A model generated the notes under the pieces. That model was not told the origin of the DNA and searched no databases. It saw only the letters and a list, made by a program, of their open reading frames with translations. Below, in pieces: positions 1-9,110 of a stretch of DNA of 64,000 nucleotides. This DNA is from Dactylorhiza incarnata (lineage: Eukaryota; Streptophyta; Magnoliopsida; Asparagales; Orchidaceae). Position 1 is the first letter of the stretch. Each line of letters opens with the position of its first letter. Where the stretch lies: assembly GCA_033032865.1 (NCBI GenBank), contig JAWHQI010000228.1, positions 3,324,501 to 3,388,500 on the forward strand, written 5' to 3'. The position numbers and the translations under genes were made by a program.

Positions 1-167
1 AAAGATAAAATTTACTATGGCGCTTTTTCGTGCGACCTTCACTGCAAAAGTCTTAAAAGAGGGTCAGAAAAAAAGAAGAATTCAAAGGGTTAATATATTT
101 CTCTGCTGAAGGAATAAAAGTTTTTAATCTCCCCAACAAGGTCTCTTTCTGGACAAAGAGGTTCCTT

Positions 168-1351
168 GTGTTTGAAGGCGATCTCGGCGGTCTCCAGAGC
201 CACCCTTCTCCGCGACCTGAGAGCATCTTCAGGAAAGACAAGTCGATCTGGGAGGAGGAGCTGAAGATCTTGGAGTTTCTGGCGGGAAAACGTCTAGATC
301 TTATTTACTACTTAACGATCTGGCCTGAGATCGCTGAAATCGCTTCAGAGGAAAGTGAGTATTTTTTCTAGCGGTCTTCCTTGATTTCTTCACCTTTTTC
401 TTTTTATACTAATTTTCCATTTTCAACGTCCTTTGCGATCCCGACGAAAGATCCTATTTCACCAGCGAAAGAAGTGCTCACCCAAAGGGAAATAAGACTA
501 AAGAGGGAAGGAGATCGCGATACCGCTGAGGTCGGCAACACACACGAGACCGCCAACGAGCCATTCCATATGCATGTCTTCACGAAAAATCAAAAAGACA
601 TCAAAGGTAATCCCCTTCTCAAATGGGGTGTTAAGGGAAAGACCGTAAGGGTCTCCACTGATCTCCCCCTTTGGAGCGGAAAGCTAACCCGTCATGCCTC
701 TGCGGTCACCGCTGCCTTATATGGAAAAAAGAACAAACCGGAAGCATATGATATATAGACCGACATGATCCTAGACGTTTGCGCTCAAGCGGCCGTTAGG
801 AGCACGGTCTTGAATCACCATATGGGGTGGTCTCTCCGAGGTGCTTTAAGGGAGATCGAAATTCTGCAGGTAAGATAATTCTTCCTAGTGTTTTAAGCTT
901 TTTATTGTGATCGTGCGCTCTGATTATCTTCTTTCTACAGCGAGCAAGGGAGACAGCCTACGATCCAGAAAATCCCAAATTCCAAAAGCCCATGATGCAA
1001 CATGTAAGGGAGACCGCTGAGTAAGTAATTGCTGAGATTCGTGATCGCGACGGCTTCACCGAAGAATTCAAAGATACAACATTTGCCACTCTTTTCCCTG
1101 AAGCGTCGAGAAAAATTGTCGCTCAGTCAGTAACTGCAGAGGAGACCATTGATGATGGGGAAGAAGATGTTGAGATCGTTGATGAGGACCAGCAGAGCGG
1201 CAGTCAATATGTGGTGGGCCAAGATGCAAGCTCGGGAGCGGCCTCAAGCTCTGGATCCAAAGTTCGAGGAGAAAGCTCGGATGAATCATCTGATGAGACC
1301 GATTCTTCTTCTTCAGATGAGCGGTCTCCCAAGTGGTCAAAAAATGAATAG
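168..1351 (+). pseudogene. Antisense ORF of Tat element A1, intron-containing, decayed
   Basis: This reads opposite to gag-pol. A first open segment (168-354) ends at a GTGAGT donor-like site. The next open segment runs from about 381 to 869, continues in phase 0 across a clean intron (870-940) and ends at a TAG at 1349-1351. The joined frame has two internal stops, a TAG at 756-758 and a TAA at 1021-1023, so it is a pseudogene. The C-terminal 60 or so residues are acidic and serine-rich (motifs SSDESSDETDSSSSDE), ending in SPKWSKNE. No catalytic domain is recognised. Antisense ORFs of unknown function between integrase and 3' LTR are documented in Tat-group elements such as Grande, which is the basis of the call. 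The acceptor matching the 355 donor could not be placed. Confidence 0.6.
870..940 (+). other. Predicted spliceosomal intron in the antisense ORF
   Basis: A 71-bp intron with donor CAG|GTAAGA and a pyrimidine-rich acceptor TTCTTTCTACAG|C. It is T-rich compared with the flanking exons. Removal joins the reading frame in phase 0 between an Ile-Leu-Gln end and an Arg-Ala-Arg-Glu start. The size is near the minimum usual for plant introns. Confidence 0.65.
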
Positions 1352-1598
1352 GCAATCTTGTAATTTTACTTTTTGGAGACCGGATGGTCTTATGTATTTG
1401 AACACTTGGATGGATATATAAATAGAATTTTGTCATACCTTTCTTCTTCTTCTGTGAATGGATGTTTGTCTTGGTATTTTTCTTGTGTATAAAATACATT
1501 ATTTGCGACCTCTTTATAACGAGATAGAATTGGCATTCAATCTCAATGTCTTAGGTTTTTGTCGACCTTGAAATAATAGATTGACAATTCGAAAGGGG
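1352..1598. other. Noncoding spacer of A1
   Basis: No supported gene. It is AT-rich with pyrimidine tracts and lies between the end of the antisense ORF and the first 24-nt inverted repeat. Confidence 0.5.
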
Positions 1599-2459
1599 GC
1601 GATCTTACATTTTTCAGACCGCACTACAAGGAGATGAGGTCGACTTTGATTAAGAACTAAATGAAGAATTCCCCACAACTGATGACCTCCAATTTTACCA
1701 TGAAATTATATAAGGCCGATTATTGTATCTGTTATCTCAACAGAATATCTACTGAATAATTTTGAGCACGAGCACAAGATGTGATCTATTAATATAGAGA
1801 CCGCTTCATAAAAGCTTGAATAACGAATGTGTGATAGATAATCCATAATTTGAAATATTCCAAGACATCCTTTTTATAGAGGTCATAATTGGCGGTCTTT
1901 ATTATACCAGACCATTTAGAATTCAGAGCTCCATTAATCAGATATTGCGTGATCTTGACTTTCTCAGACCGCTAATTAATTAATATAGAGAACCTATAGA
2001 AATTTCTGTAGACTTTGGAGAAATAGGAGTAATCACTCATCTTGCGATCTCAATTTATCCAGACCGGTCAATATAATGATTCCAAGATAATCCCAAATGC
2101 CTTGAGCTATATTCAGAGGACTTCTCTTCGAAAACCAGTCGGCGATCTCTAACATCCAAGTCCTGGAGGAGATCCATCTGGCGGTCTCAATATATTCAAG
2201 ATCGGTGAAAACCACTTTTGAAATGAAATGGAAAACCCTACCACCAATCTCTAACATCCAAGTCCTGGAAGAGATCAAGCTGGCGGTCTCAACATATTCA
2301 AGATCGATGAAAACCACTTTTGAAATGAAATGGAGAACCCTACCAGCAATCTCTAACATCCAAGTCCTGGAGGATATCAAGCCGGCGGTCTCAACATATT
2401 TAGATCGCAGAAAACCCAGAGAAAGAACAAAGCGGGCGATCTCCCAAAATTTAGACCGC
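1599..2459. repeat. Eight copies of a 24-nt imperfect inverted repeat
   Basis: Copies lie at 1599-1622, 1892-1915, 1949-1972, 2044-2067, 2181-2204, 2283-2306, 2385-2408 and 2436-2459. Each starts near GCGRTCT and ends near AGAYCGC, with an AT-rich centre, and each is exactly 24 nt. Spacing is irregular except within the 102-bp tandem repeat. The same 24-nt unit occurs twice in each A LTR (17252-17275, 17316-17339, 24970-24993, 25034-25057), with an almost perfect stem in the second of each pair. Confidence 0.8.
2145..2410. repeat. 102-bp tandem repeat, about 2.6 copies
   Basis: Units begin at 2145, 2247 and 2349 with ATCTCTAACATCCAAGTCC. The period is exactly 102 bp with few substitutions. 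Each unit carries one 24-nt inverted repeat. Open frames through this block are repeat artefacts. Confidence 0.9.
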
Positions 2460-3001
2460 CCCTTCAGGATTTAGGTGACGATCATAGATGTTTCCGACCG
2501 ACCCTTGGCTATCCACAATCCATTGAGTAATCAAGAGTTACATAGCAAAGATGAGCCATAGGGCAGGTGTGGTCATGTCGTGGAGGCTATACCGACATTG
2601 CTTTCCCTGGAAGATCATCAAGACTGTAACAATGTCCTCTTACAATGCATGATAGAGTTGAACATTCAACTCGACCTCCCTTGGTTCTGAGGTGTGTCAG
2701 ATGTCAGCAAGGACCCGACATTCTAAACATCCCTCACACGAGCTTGGCGAGCTACTGCTACACAAATGTGAATTCTCCCCGCTACCTGTGGTCCTGGCAG
2801 ATTTACGCCTCAAGCTTCAAGTCGAGGAGGATGAAGTAGAATCCGTTGATATCTCCCTTGGCAGGATTCAAGCCTTTGATAACAATTCGTTTGTGATGCC
2901 TTTCCTTTATCATATATATCAAAAAAAGGTTATAGACATATCATCATAATGTTCAAGAGGGGGAAGAGCAAGAAAATGAAAGAAAAATTAACTACAAGCA
3001 T
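2460..3001. other. Noncoding spacer downstream of A1 integrase
   Basis: No gene is supported. Short open frames at 2645-2949 match nothing recognised. A purine-rich plus-strand run lies at about 2950-2990, next to the integrase stop codon at 3002. Confidence 0.5.
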
Positions 3002-4251
3002 TTAAGAGAAAAAGCGCTCGAGGTCATCCCCACTCCAAGTGTGAGGCAACTCTTCTCCTTCATAAGTCTGGAGGCGATAAGCACCATTCTTAAGCACTTC
3101 TTTCACCATGAACGGCCCTGCCCAATTTGGATTGAGCTTTCCCACGGAGCCAGATCTTGCTGCCATGTTAACCTTTTTCAAAACTAGATCTTCAACAGCG
3201 AACTCTTTAATTCTGACATTTTTATCAAAGAGTCTTGTCATCCTTCTTTTCACCTCTTCCTGCATGATTGTTGTTGTATCTCTTAACTCTTCGATGAGAT
3301 CAAGACTACACTTCAGCTCTTCATCATTCCCCTCCATCCAGTCATCCTGGTTTTGTTGAGATAACAACACCCTTGGACTTTTCACCTCAAATTCAACAGG
3401 AATAAGAGCTTTTGAACCATGGGATAATTTAAAAGGAGTTTCTCCAGTAACTGAGGTGGGAGTCGTTCTCAGGGCCCATAAGACCGAAGGTAACTACTCC
3501 GCCCAATTGCCTCAGAGATTTTCTACTTTCTTCTTCAAAAGATTGATTATGAGTTTATTAGCAGCTTCTACTTGGTCGTTACTTCTAGGATGACGTACAG
3601 AAGCAAAACGCAACTCGGTGCCAATCTGGCCATAGAAATTTATAAGTTGAGGATTGTTGAATTGAGAACCATTATCCATGATAATTGTCATTGGGATTCC
3701 GTGCCTGCATACTATCTCCCCCCAGATAAAATTTTTCATGACTTGAGTAGTAATTTTGGCCAGCGCTTTTGCCTCGATCCATTTGCTGAAATAGTCAATC
3801 ATTACTATAATGTAACGGCGCTACCCACTAGCCAAAGGAAAAGGCCCAACTAAATCCATCCCACAAACTGCAAACGGCCATGGGGCTGCTATAGACTTAA
3901 GTTGCTGAGCCGGTTGATTCTGAAGAGGAGCAAACTTTTGACATTGTACACATTTCTTTGCGAACTTCTCTGCATCCTTCCTCATTTGAGGCCAAAAATA
4001 TCCCTGCCTTAGAATTCTCTTTTCCAAAGTTCTAGCTCCAGAGTGACTGTCGCACTCTCCTGAGTGAACCTCTGAAGAATAACCGGAATGTCTTCTTCTG
4101 AGACACACCGAGCTAAAGGTGATAGGAAGGTCTTCCTATAAAGTATCTCTGCAACAAGATAATAATGAGCTGCTTTCAGTCTAAACCTTTTTCTATCTTT
4201 TACCGTTGAATGGAGTTTCCTGGTTGAGAGATAGAGAATGAATGGATCCAT
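3002..4251 (-). pseudogene. Tat-type integrase (A1), frameshifted
   Basis: Integrase would insert the element cDNA into chromosomal DNA. Four pieces in different frames cover the family in order. At 4009-4251 is the linker from RNase H. At 3821-4108 are the paired cysteines CVQCQ of the zinc domain and the first catalytic Asp in CGMDLVGPFP. At 3512-3802 are the second Asp in DNGSQFN and the Glu in QVEAANK. At 3002-3385 is the C-terminal domain ending in DDLERFFS. At least three frame breaks separate them, so no functional product is possible. It follows the RNase H frame with a short gap, as in gag-pol order. The duplicate A2 lacks this gene left of the position equivalent to 4137, because that is the duplication breakpoint. 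Confidence 0.85.
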
Positions 4252-4263
4252 CCAAGATGGACG

Positions 4264-5337
4264 TTAATCTATCTGCATAACTTCTCCTTCCTCAATTGCT
4301 GGATGAAACAATTCCGAGGTGGTTCCTCCCAAGAGAAGACCATACTTTGCCAATTCATCTGCTTCCGCATTCTTCTCTCTCGGAATATGCTGGATAGAAA
4401 AACTTTTGAACTTGTCTATCTCAACTTTTACCAAAGCTAGATACTGCTTCAAAATCTGTTCCCTGGTCTCAAAAGTCCCGTTAACTTGAGATGCCATCGC
4501 CAGAGAGTCCGTTCTAATTTGAACATCCTCAATTCCCAATTCTCTTGCAAATCTGAGACCGGTCAACAAAGCCTCATACTCTGCTTGATTATTAGTTGTT
4601 GGGAAATAGAACTTCAAAGCTTGATCTAATTTGACTCCATTCGGATTGATCAAGACAACTCCTGCTCCAGATGAATTCCTTCCTGAAACTCCATCAACAA
4701 AGATTGTATAGGCAAGGGGTGTTCCGATTTCCTTCTTCGATAAAGCCTCACTTGCATCAATCATGAAGACTGCTAACACGTGTGCCATGATTGCTACCCT
4801 TGGAATATAAGAGATATCGAATTCACTGAGTTCTATCGGCCATTTAGCTAGTCTTCCTGAATGCTCTGGATTTTCTAAGACATTCTTTAATGGAAGATCA
4901 GTGACCACCTTGATCGAATGAGCTTGGAAATAGGGTCTTAACCTCCTTGCCGAAGTCACGAGCATTAAGGCCAACTTTTCAAGGATTGGATAACGAATCT
5001 CTGCATCTTTCATAATCTTGCTCACATAGTATGCTGGAAACTGTTTCCTCTTCTCTTCTCGGACCAAAACCGAGCTTATGGCATCGGTGCCAACTCCCAA
5101 ATATAGAAAATGATCTTCTCCCTCCCTTGGGCTTTGGAGGAGAGGAGTTGATGTCAACTGCTTTTTGAGTTGATTGAAGGCATCATCACACTCCTTCGTC
5201 CATTCAAACTTAGCCCCTCCCTGGAGGGTCTTAAAGAAAGGAGCGCTTTTATCTCCAGATCGAGAGATAAAACGACTTAAACCTGTCATTCTCCCTCCTA
5301 CTTGCTGAACTTCTTTAGGAGACTTAGGAGGCGACAT
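4264..5337 (-). pseudogene. Tat dual RNase H region (A1)
   Basis: A 357-residue open segment. The N-terminal third is the end of RT and the Ty3-type RNase H (motifs FEWTKECDDAF, YYVSKIMKDAE, RLAKWPIELSEFDI). The C-terminal half is a separate archaeal-type RNase H: first Asp in YTIFVDGVSG, Glu in NNQAEYEAL, Asp in QIRTDSLAM, last Asp in NAEADELAKYG. The double RNase H identifies the Tat lineage. It is bounded upstream by an in-frame TAA just before MSPPKSPKEV, a stop also present in duplicate A2, so it predates the duplication. The domain is otherwise intact, but the polyprotein around it is broken. Confidence 0.9.
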
Positions 5338-6173
5338 TTACAAGATGGCCTTCACCTTATCCGGATTAGGTTCTAACCCCTCCGAAGTGAGGAGATGGCC
5401 AAGAAATTTCCCTTTACTTGCTCCGAAAACACATTTCAACGGATTCAGCCTCATATTAAAAGCTCAAAGAGTTGCAAATGTTTCTGTTAGATCACTAAGG
5501 TGAGATGAGAATGATTTGCTTTTTATTACGAGGTCATCTACATAGACCTCAAGATTTCTTCCTTTTGGCCTTTAAAAACCGTATCCATCATTTTTTGATA
5601 CGCTGCTCCAGCATTTTTTAGCCCGAAGGGCATCACGAGATAACAAAAGAAGCCATCATATGTGATAAACGAAGTGTGCAGGATATCGGGCTTATGCATT
5701 CTAATTTGGTGATAGCCTGAGAATGCGTCTAAAAAGCTCATATAAGAATACCCAGCCGCAGAATCCACTAAAGAATCTATCCGAGGCAAGGGGTAGCAAT
5801 CTTTCGGGCAAGCTTTATTAAGTTTCGTGAAATCTACACACATTCTCCATTTTCCACCAGACTTTTTGACCATTACAACATTAGACACCCATTCAGGGTA
5901 CTGAATTTCCTGGACAAACTTGGCCTTCAGCAGCTTCTCCACCTCCTCTCGAATTGGCTGGGCAAGGGTCATTGCTACAGACCTCTTCTTTTGCTTGATG
6001 GGAGTGGAGTTAGGATCAATGTTGAGATGGTGGCAGGCGATGTCTGGATCAACTCCCGGCATGTCATCTGCAGACCAAGCAAAGACATCCAGCTTCTTCA
6101 GGAGGCAGGAGATGAGCTGACTCTTGTCAGCTTCAGGCAATTCAGCATTGATGGAGAGCTTCTTGCTCTCATA
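5338..6173 (-). pseudogene. Tat reverse transcriptase (A1), frameshifted and cut by B
   Basis: The largest open piece is 5538-6140 (about 200 residues). It shows the RT fingers and palm: WVSNVVMVKKSGGKWRMCVD, then SFLDAFSGYHQIRM with the first catalytic Asp, then VMPFGLKNAGAAYQ. The YVDD active site is encoded at about 5530-5560 but in another frame, because of an indel in GQK(G/E)E. The thumb (5338-5530) is open in the shifted frame up to a TAA. The N-terminal side runs into the element B insertion at 6173 and continues at 14265 into protease. The product would be RNA-directed DNA polymerase, now dead. Confidence 0.9.
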
Positions 6174-7445
6174 TGTTGGACATGTGTGTCACATCCCTTT
6201 GTTTGAGAATAACAAATCCCATATTGTATTTGATATTGCTTGTAGTGTGTTTATAGTGTGCAGGAACTATAGGTACAATACTTCATAGGTAGAAGGCAGC
6301 ATGGAATCAAACTTTCTGAATGGAGCACTACCGCCAGCGCTAGAGGTTAACGCGGGCGCTAGCGCTACCGCCAGCGCTAGTGCTAACGCCAGGCGATATC
6401 TCAAGATCATCTCAGCGGTTTTGTCTCAGCGGTTCAATCTCAGCGGTTCCTTAAAGCTACCGCCAGCGCTAGCGATACCGCAGGTGCTATCTCAAGTTCG
6501 TGCACAGAGCCACGCAGTCGACGGTTCTGCAACCGCTCCACACGAACGCTACCGCAGGCGCTAGCTCCAAGGTCTATAAATTGAAGCCAACTTCGATCAT
6601 TTTGATCATCCGTCCAGAGAGGTTGCTTGTGCCACAATTCCAGTGCTGTTATGCTGCCGAAGATGGATCTCCCACAAAAAGCTTAAGGAGAATTCTGGAG
6701 GAGGACTACGTCACGCTACATCCGAAGGACGATCGCTTCTACCTCGCTTATGCTATAGCGATCCTTCATCCTCGACTCCTGAGATCTCATATAGGGAGTT
6801 TTATTATTGTTTTTTCATTATTTCCATTCCATACTTTTTGTAACCACTTAGGGAAATCGTCTCTTTGTGCGTGACGTCTAAGTCCTTGCGTGGATTAGGG
6901 GAAAATTGCTTCCTTGTGTGGAGCGTGCAAGTCCTTGCGTGGCTTGGTGGGAGATCGTGGCCTTGTGTGCTATGTCTAGATCTTGTGAAGATCTAGAGGA
7001 TAGGCTTGGGCTTGGTCTAGGGAGAGACAAGTGATAGCCTTCCGATCCTTGGGAGAAGGATTGGTAAACAAAAATAAATTTACATTTGTACGCCTCCGAT
7101 TTCTAGCGATATAGAAATCAAATTTATGTAAACACTTTTTCATATAATATAATCATGTCTCTTTTGTGTTTACTTGATTTCTATCATTTGGCGTAATCTC
7201 TATTATATTGTGTTCTAAGTTTTCAATTCTAAATCTAAATTGTTTATTTCAAATCTCTTTCATCATAAAACAATTTAGTACTTGTTTCTAAAATTGCAAA
7301 TCATAATTTTCTATTCATTTAGCTAAATTGTTATTTTACCTTCGCATATTATAAAACAATTCAGTAATTATCTTGAAAATTATAAAAAGAATTTTATTCC
7401 CTTATTCACCCCCCCCCCCCTCTAAGGGCGCCGTAAGATCCAACA
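6174..7445 (+). repeat. 5' LTR of element B
   Basis: Runs from TGTTGGACATG to GATCCAACA. It has a TATA-like TCTATAAAT at 6573-6581, GC-rich words built on GCGCTAGC and CCAGCGCTAG (6325-6570), three TCTCAGCGGTT-type repeats near 6410-6447, and a C-homopolymer before CTCTAAGGGCGCC at the 3' end. That end is typical of SIRE-like Copia LTRs. Confidence 0.9.
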
Positions 7446-7447
7446 AG

Positions 7448-7459
7448 TGGTATCCGAGC
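7448..7459 (+). other. Primer binding site of element B
   Basis: TGGTATCCGAGC, two bases after the LTR. It differs by one base from the usual initiator tRNA-Met site TGGTATCAGAGC. Confidence 0.8.
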
Positions 7460-7497
7460 GCAGGTTATTCCAAATCGGTTTAACAACCGGGAATAAT

Positions 7498-9110
7498 GGC
7501 GTCTCATGATCTCGCTTCTACTAGTAAGGGAAATTTTCTTATAAATGAAAAATCTTTAGCACCACCATTATTTGAAGGTAAAAATTATAATGGGTGGAAA
7601 TTTCTAATGGAAAAATTTCTTAAATCTTTGGATATTAAAGTATGAAATATTACAATTAAAATTCCCCCCAAGTATTTTAAATAAAAATGAAATGTTTTTA
7701 AATGTCAAATCAATGCATAGTATATATTGTGCATTAGATCAAAATATTTTCAAACTTATCTATACACTTCCTACTGCTTATGAAGTTTGGAAATTTCTTG
7801 AGAATACTTATAGTCTTCCTTCTACAGATGATGAACAAGAGGAATTCCTTATGGATCCAAGAGAAGAAATCGATGAGGACTTATGCTTGGAGGAAGAAGA
7901 ATACAACGTCACAATATTGGACTCATTTGTTGGCAACACATCAAGCAAAAGAAAAGACGGAAATACAACTATGGAAGAGGAATGCAAAGAAGATATCAAA
8001 GGAATCGTTGGTCCAAAATTTGCCTCATCCCATAGCAATGTAAGAAAATCTAAAACTCCTCTTTTTGTAGCAAATTCTATTTCTACTTCTCGTATGCTTA
8101 AAATTGGTAAACCTAAAATTTTAAAGTTAAAAATTGCTAATTCCAAATTACGTTTAGAAAATAAATCTTTAAAAGCAAACGATAACGTAGAATCAAATAT
8201 TGATGTGTTAAATTCTCTTTCTTGCTCTTTAGTTAAAATTCCTATTCCTTGTTTAGATTGCAATTTATTAAAAGAAAAATTCAAGGAAATTGAAAAAGGG
8301 CTCTTAATTTCTAAAAGGCATAATGAAAAATTGATAATTGAAAATGATTTTTTATCTTGTAAGTTAATACAATTAAAATCTTTTGTTGAAAAATTTCAAA
8401 TGTCATGTAATGAATTTCATCATAAAATTTTGAATAACAAGGATAAATTAGCTTACAAAATCATTTCGAAAAAGGACCATTTTCACACATTAAATCAAAA
8501 GGAGTTTAGTTTCAAAATGAATTATGATCCTCATAAAATTCTTAAGAGTCACTATTATAAGTCTCAATATATTTTCAATCATGACTCAAATTTAAAAACT
8601 CCTTTTCATGAACATCAAACTATAAATTATTATCCTTCATATTATTAGAGTATGTCTATAAGAAAGAGTGGAAATGAAAATCATCAAAAGAAGAATCAAT
8701 CATTTAAAACATATTGTAACCCACTCTTTCAACAATCACTTCTAAAGAAAGACAATCACTCTTATAAACTTTCAAAGAATCAATATAATAAAATTCATTA
8801 TGATTATCAACATCAATCTATTTTGAGAAATAATTTGAATAAATATAAATCTCAAATGAATTATTTCTCAAACAAATATAATCATATAAAGATGTCACAT
8901 AATCATAATATGAATTTAAAAGATAAACAACCAAGGTATGAATGGAGACCCTTAAAGAAAAATAACACATCAACTTTAATTGAAAGGGCCCATTTATCCT
9001 TGTCTCCTAAAAACCACCACGATGTATTTGGGTACCCAAAGGAACCATCCCACTTGGTCCCCTTTGGATACCTAAATCTCTCATTCATTAGTATCCAATC
9101 ATTTGCATGA
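7498..9110 (+). pseudogene. Copia gag-like gene of element B
   Basis: The start ATG at 7498 opens a typical Copia gag N-terminus (PPLFEGKNYNGWKF), which ends at a TGA near 7643. The frame then shifts, and a second open frame from 7692 carries AYEVWKFLENTY, a UBN2/Copia-gag signature. It continues to 8646 and, after one TAG, on to 9110 in the same frame. After the gag core comes an acidic stretch and a long Lys/Leu/Asn-rich segment likely to be coiled coil (about residues 130-270). No CCHC zinc knuckle is seen, so the join after ENTY may be a deletion. No protease follows. Capsid function is inferred; the copy is broken. Confidence 0.7.

Larger units (their letters stand above)
1..6173 (-). 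mobile_element. Ty3/Gypsy (Tat lineage) element A1, 3' portion
   Basis: This is the pol-to-3' half of a Tat-type Gypsy element read on the minus strand. Order in element direction: RT (up to 6173), RNase H plus a second RNase H, integrase (to 3002), a noncoding spacer with inverted repeats (1352-3001), and an antisense ORF (168-1351). The dual RNase H and the antisense ORF between integrase and 3' LTR are known traits of the Tat group. The 3' LTR is not seen and should lie left of position 1. The right edge at 6173 is an insertion break: the element resumes at 14265 after Copia element B. Assigning 1-3001 to A1 rests on continuity and on the 24-nt inverted repeat shared with the A LTRs. Confidence 0.85.

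Noticed and set aside
2033..2474. Open frames on both strands over the 102-bp repeat
   Set aside because: Both arise from the repeat period being a multiple of three; no homology or start context.
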